Shown here: positions 7,965-9,965 of the stretch, piece by piece
How positions within the stretch are numbered: the stretch's first letter is position 1
How the letters are laid out: each line of letters opens with the position of its first letter
Source of the DNA: JAVBKA01 sp031546715
GTDB taxonomy: Bacteria > Bacillota > Clostridia > Oscillospirales > UBA929
Reading direction: 5' to 3'
Length of the DNA stretch: 9,965 nucleotides
Assembly: GCA_031546715.1 (NCBI GenBank)
Contig: JAVBKA010000082.1
Location: forward strand, 1-9,965
Translations under genes and position numbers: made by a program
The notes under the pieces: model-generated
The model's input: the letters and a program-made list of their open reading frames with translations, nothing else
What the model was told of the DNA's origin: nothing
Database searches by the model: none

Positions 7965-8172
7965 GGTTCAGTCTGAACTGACCCTTCATCTTGCTCTTTA
8001 ACTGCCCTGCGGCAATCTCGTTAATAGCAATTTTTACAGGCTTTTCATCAAGATGAATGCCTTGTTCTTCTGCGTCTTGAGCGATTTCTCTTGCACGTCT
8101 TGCGGCGACGTTTACCAAAAGGTAGCGGCTTGGTACGTTCTTCATAAGGTCGCTGATTGATGGGGTTAGCAT
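7954..8172 (-). CDS. rpoZ: DNA-directed RNA polymerase omega subunit
   Basis: A 72-residue protein, typical in size for the Bacillota omega subunit, which binds the beta-prime subunit and helps RNA polymerase assemble and stay stable. Family blocks are visible: MLTPSISDLM at the start, SRYLLVNVAARRAREIA (15-31), then the helix KPVKIAINEIAAGQL (44-58), matching the usual RYxLVxxAAKRAR and KPVxxALxEIxxG patterns. GGAGG lies 7 bases before the ATG. The start overlaps the last seven bases of gmk (ATGCTAA), and the stop overlaps the priA start by one base. The gmk-rpoZ pairing is widely conserved, which supports the call for such a small gene. Confidence 0.95.
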   Translation of the reverse strand: MLTPSISDLMKNVPSRYLLVNVAARRAREIAQDAEEQGIHLDEKPVKIAINEIAAGQLKSKMKGQFRLNQED

Positions 8173-8771
8173 TGTGTAGCCTCCGATATATTCTTTTTGA
8201 TTTTACATTGTTCAGCTATGACAATCGAGGAAAGGCACCTGACAGCCTCGGAGAATATGTCATTTATGACTAAATAGTCGTATTCTCCTATGTACGCACT
8301 TTCTTTTCGGGCAATTTCAAGGCGTGCGAGTATTTTATCCTCGGATTCGGTATTGCGGTAACGAAGCCGCCTTTCCGATTCGGCAGGGTCAGAGGGTGAA
8401 ATAAATACCATAATTGCGTCAGGACAGCGTTGCTTAACTGCCAATGCTCCCTGCACGTCAATATCTAGCACGATAACCTCACCGTTTTTTATAGACTGCA
8501 AAACAGGGGCGATGGGTGTGCCGTAGCGGTTGCCGGCATACTCCGCCCATTCAAGCAGTTCATCTTTCTCAATCAACTCATCAAAATCAGTTTGAGATAT
8601 GAAATAGTACGATATGCCGTCTGCCTCATGGTAGCGGGGCGGGCGGGTGGTAGCAGATACTGAAAATTTCATGCCTGGAATAGTTTTCATCACGTCGGTA
8701 ATAACCGTCGTTTTTCCTGCGCCAGAGGGACCCGAAATTACCATAATCAAGCCTGTTTTTGATAAATCCAT
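8166..8771 (-). CDS. gmk: Guanylate kinase
   Basis: A 201-residue enzyme that converts GMP and ATP to GDP and ADP, on the route to GTP, dGTP and (p)ppGpp. The P-loop GPSGAGKTT begins near residue 14. The GMP-binding region follows with SVSATTRPPR, EADGISYYF, ELLEWAEYAGNRYGTP and VIVLDIDVQGA. The lid segment reads RRLRYRNTESEDKI, where many relatives have RGTESE. The length matches the usual 200-207 when the ATG at 8771 is used. An in-frame ATG at 8807 would add 12 residues (MYIWSLEKWQHS) that match nothing usual in the family. Neither start has an ideal ribosome binding site: GGAG is 15 bases before 8771 and nothing clear precedes 8807. The start is therefore less certain than the function. 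It overlaps rpoZ by 7 bases. Confidence 0.96.
   Translation of the reverse strand: MDLSKTGLIMVISGPSGAGKTTVITDVMKTIPGMKFSVSATTRPPRYHEADGISYYFISQTDFDELIEKDELLEWAEYAGNRYGTPIAPVLQSIKNGEVIVLDIDVQGALAVKQRCPDAIMVFISPSDPAESERRLRYRNTESEDKILARLEIARKESAYIGEYDYLVINDIFSEAVRCLSSIVIAEQCKIKKNISEATQC
8180..8184 (-). promoter_or_regulatory. Ribosome binding site of rpoZ inside gmk
   Basis: GGAGG sits 7 bases before the rpoZ ATG and lies within the last codons of gmk. It indicates independent initiation at rpoZ in addition to any coupling through the ATGCTAA overlap. Confidence 0.7.
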
Positions 8772-8818
8772 ACTATGCTGCCATTTCTCCAACGACCAAA
8801 TATACATGAACTAACCCA

Positions 8819-8850
8819 GCTTTATCATCCGCGTTGGTTAAATGATAAGC
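8819..8850. repeat. Imperfect inverted repeat upstream of gmk
   Basis: GCTTTATCAT (8819-8828) and ATGATAAGC (8842-8850) form a nine-pair stem with one bulged base around a 13-base loop. It lies just downstream of the possible promoter, so it would sit at the 5' end of that transcript. No T-run follows on the minus strand. Confidence 0.35.
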
Positions 8851-8905
8851 AACTTTTATAAAAATCCGCCGAAATGTTGTTGAGATAGCCGTCAGCAAAC
8901 CGCAT
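8825..8905 (-). CDS. Possible 26-residue leader or small protein upstream of gmk
   Basis: A short ORF runs from an ATG at 8905 to a TGA, with AGAAGGG only 4 bases before the ATG, a better ribosome binding site than gmk itself has. The product would start MRFADGYLNN and end SFNQRG. There is no signal peptide, membrane helix or metal motif, and no run of one amino acid that would mark it as an attenuation leader. It is not recognised. It could be a translated upstream ORF that affects gmk expression, or chance, since 26 open codons are common by chance. Only the ribosome binding site and the location in the one large gap support it. Confidence 0.2.
   Translation of the reverse strand: MRFADGYLNNISADFYKSCLSFNQRG
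8855..8883 (-). promoter_or_regulatory. Possible sigma-A-type internal promoter for gmk
   Basis: Minus-strand TCAACA (8878-8883, four of six matches to TTGACA) is followed after exactly 17 bases by TATAAA (8855-8860, five of six matches to TATAAT). Transcription would begin near 8848, about 75 bases before the gmk ATG. It would let gmk and downstream genes be expressed apart from yicC-remA. The match is moderate and could be chance. Confidence 0.3.
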
Positions 8906-8929
8906 GTGTCCCTTCTGATACGCGTTTGC
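8895..8929 (-). repeat. Imperfect hairpin around the small-ORF start
   Basis: On the minus strand GCAAACGCG pairs with CGGTTTGC (eight pairs with one bulged G), enclosing an 18-base loop. The loop contains the AGAAGGG ribosome binding site and the ATG of the 26-codon ORF. It could be a regulatory fold or chance. Confidence 0.3.
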
Positions 8930-8935
8930 AATAAA

Positions 8936-9202
8936 CTACGCCTCGCCTGTGTCTTCGTCCTTACTGTCGCTTCCAGCGAAGCGTCCCGCAATGGTTTCGG
9001 GCTGGATTGCCGATAGAACAACATGATCACTGTCCATAATAAGGACTGCTCTGGAGCGTCTGCCAAGGGTTGCATCAATGAGCTTTTCCTTTTCTCTGGC
9101 TAGCTGAATAATGCGCTTAACAGGTGCTGATTCGGGAGAAACTATTGAAACAAGGCGGCTAGATGATACCATATTGCCAAATCCGATATTAATCAGCTTC
9201 AA
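8936..9202 (-). CDS. remA: DUF370-family DNA-binding regulator RemA
   Basis: An 88-residue protein very close to B. subtilis RemA (YlzA): INIGFGNMVSSSRLVSIVSPESAP near the start, then IDATLGRRSRAVLIMDSDHVVLSAIQPET. RemA forms ring-shaped oligomers that bind DNA. In B. subtilis it activates biofilm matrix and osmoprotection genes; its targets here are unknown. Arg16, Arg48 and Arg49 correspond to arginines implicated in DNA binding in the B. subtilis protein. The tail after residue 75 is acidic and variable. The start codon is TTG: no in-frame ATG lies upstream before a stop, and AAAGAGG is placed 6 bases before it. The gene follows yicC after 11 bases, the standard order in this phylum. Confidence 0.95.
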   Translation of the reverse strand: MKLINIGFGNMVSSSRLVSIVSPESAPVKRIIQLAREKEKLIDATLGRRSRAVLIMDSDHVVLSAIQPETIAGRFAGSDSKDEDTGEA

Positions 9203-9208
9203 GATATA

Positions 9209-9215
9209 CCTCTTT
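9209..9215 (-). promoter_or_regulatory. Ribosome binding site that sets the TTG start of remA
   Basis: AAAGAGG lies 6 bases before the TTG at 9202 and overlaps the TAA stop of yicC (9214-9216). It is the main evidence that TTG is used, and it suggests coupling of remA translation to yicC. Confidence 0.7.
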
Positions 9216-9965
9216 ACTCAATATTTTGAACCTGTTCCCGTATTTTTTCAATTTCGGTTTTCAGTTCAACAACAATTCTTCCCATTTCAATATCGTTGCC
9301 CTTTGAGCCGATGGTATTGGCTTCTCTGGCAAATTCCTGAGCTAAAAAATCAAGCTTGCGACCGATGATGCCGCCGTCCTTGAGCATTTCTCGCAATGCT
9401 GCGATATGACTGCGGATGCGGACTGTTTCTTCGTCTACCGAAACCTTGTCGGCAAAAATTGCGGCCTCTGTGAGAATACGCGATTCATCGATGGCTGTGT
9501 TTTCCAAAACTTCCTTAAGCTTAGCTGTCAAACGTTGACGGTAAGCTAAGACGGTAACAGGGGAGCGCGCCTCCACGGCGGTGACAAATTTTTCAAGAAG
9601 AAAGCACTTTTGCAAAATGTCATCCTTTAGGCGAGTTCCTTCGTGTAGACGCATTTCGTTGAAGCTTTTGACTGCTAATTCAGTAAGCTCGGCTACCTTT
9701 TGCGTTAATTCGTCCTCGTTAAGCTCGTTTTTTTGACTTTGGGCGACCTCGGGCATACGGAGAAGGCTCATAACCGAAATGTCGTTTTTTAGTCCGTATT
9801 TGTTTTCGATTTCCTTTGCTGCGGCAACAAAGCTTTCTAAAACTGAGTTATTTACAGAAATAACTACATTTTCAACAGCAGAGGGTTCAAAGGAAACACC
9901 GACTTCTATTTTTCCACGGGAAACCCATTTTGAAACAACATTTTTAACGGTTTCTTCAAGAAACA
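9214..9965 (-). CDS. yicC: YicC/YloC family endoribonuclease (N-terminus cut off by window)
   Basis: 249 residues are visible; the family is about 290 long, so roughly the first 40 are outside the window. The frame reads without a stop through to base 9965. It includes WVSRGKIEV near the cut, matching the usual RGKVEV block after the N-terminal SMTGY motif, which is not in view. The C-terminal hallmark KLDFLAQEFAREANTIGSKGNDIEM, ending in KTEIEKIREQVQNIE, is complete. Members of this family from E. coli (YicC) and B. subtilis (YloC) have been reported as endoribonucleases involved in RNA turnover; older annotation is stress-induced protein. The middle is helical, with many charged residues. 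It heads this cluster, with remA 11 bases downstream. An ATG inside the frame at 9771 is not the start, because conserved sequence lies upstream of it. Confidence 0.95.
   Translation of the reverse strand, partial: FLEETVKNVVSKWVSRGKIEVGVSFEPSAVENVVISVNNSVLESFVAAAKEIENKYGLKNDISVMSLLRMPEVAQSQKNELNEDELTQKVAELTELAVKSFNEMRLHEGTRLKDDILQKCFLLEKFVTAVEARSPVTVLAYRQRLTAKLKEVLENTAIDESRILTEAAIFADKVSVDEETVRIRSHIAALREMLKDGGIIGRKLDFLAQEFAREANTIGSKGNDIEMGRIVVELKTEIEKIREQVQNIE

Larger units (their letters stand above)
8772..8935 (-). other. remA-gmk intergenic region with hairpins and possible promoter
   Basis: These 164 bases are by far the longest gap in a cluster whose other gaps are 0 to 34 bases. The gap holds two imperfect inverted repeats (8895-8929 and 8819-8850), a promoter-like sequence (8855-8883) and a 26-codon ORF (8825-8905). 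No T-run follows either hairpin on the minus strand, so there is no sign of an intrinsic terminator. I do not recognise a known riboswitch or ribosomal-protein leader. Confidence 0.5.

Noticed and set aside
8772..8807. Longer gmk start at 8807 adding 12 residues
   Set aside because: The extra residues do not resemble guanylate kinase N-termini and no ribosome binding site precedes this ATG. The 8771 start gives the usual length, although its own ribosome binding site is poorly spaced.
8819..8850. Inverted repeat as an intrinsic terminator
   Set aside because: No T-run follows on the minus strand. On the plus strand a short T-rich stretch follows, but there is no plus-strand gene to terminate.
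8773..9078. 101-codon minus-strand ORF overlapping most of remA and running into the gap before gmk
   Set aside because: It is a frame shadow of the well-conserved remA gene, begins with TTG inside it, and has no recognisable domain. Only its last 50 or so codons lie outside remA.
9214..9771. A short yicC gene starting at the ATG at 9771
   Set aside because: The same frame continues without a stop to the window edge and encodes conserved YicC sequence (RGKIEV), so this ATG is internal.
1..9965. A novel defence, mobile or biosynthetic system
   Set aside because: Every long minus-strand frame is a recognised housekeeping gene in conserved order. There are no integrases, transposases, CRISPR repeats, toxin-antitoxin pairs or composition shifts that I can see.

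Overview
This window is an eleven-gene housekeeping cluster, all transcribed from the minus strand, from a Bacillota (Firmicutes) genome, most likely class Clostridia. Three things point there: a yicC-remA-gmk-rpoZ-priA-def-fmt-rsmB-rlmN-stp-pknB order close to the B. subtilis yloC-prkC region, the presence of RemA (DUF370), and consensus AGGAGG-type ribosome binding sites. Family or genus cannot be fixed from sequence reading alone. There is no RNA gene, mobile element, CRISPR array, or plus-strand gene that I can support.

Layout in transcription order (high to low coordinates): yicC (9214 to beyond 9965, start missing), remA (8936-9202, TTG start), a 164-base gap, gmk (8166-8771), rpoZ (7954-8172), priA (5501-7954), def (4996-5466), fmt (4094-4996), rsmB (2817-4097), rlmN (1813-2814), stp (1046-1780) and pknB (1-1032, C-terminus missing). 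Most junctions overlap or are separated by only a few bases: gmk/rpoZ overlap by 7 bases, rpoZ/priA and def/fmt by 1 (TAATG), fmt/rsmB by 4 (ATGA), and rsmB/rlmN are 2 apart. This suggests one translationally coupled polycistronic unit. No intrinsic terminator was seen between any genes.

The genes serve growth functions: RNA turnover (YicC), a DNA-binding regulator (RemA), GTP precursor supply (Gmk), the RNA polymerase omega subunit (RpoZ), replication restart (PriA), formylation of initiator tRNA and its removal from new proteins (Fmt and Def), ribosomal RNA methylation (RsmB and RlmN), and Ser/Thr phosphorylation signalling (PknB kinase with Stp phosphatase).

Nothing here is a new system in the dramatic sense. 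The least explained stretch is the remA-gmk gap. It holds two imperfect hairpins, a possible internal promoter, and a 26-codon ORF whose Shine-Dalgarno sequence and start codon lie in a hairpin loop. Other points of interest are the absence of coaBC between rpoZ and priA, the TTG start of remA, an identical 13-base stop/start junction used twice, and unusual residues in PriA helicase motifs V and VI.
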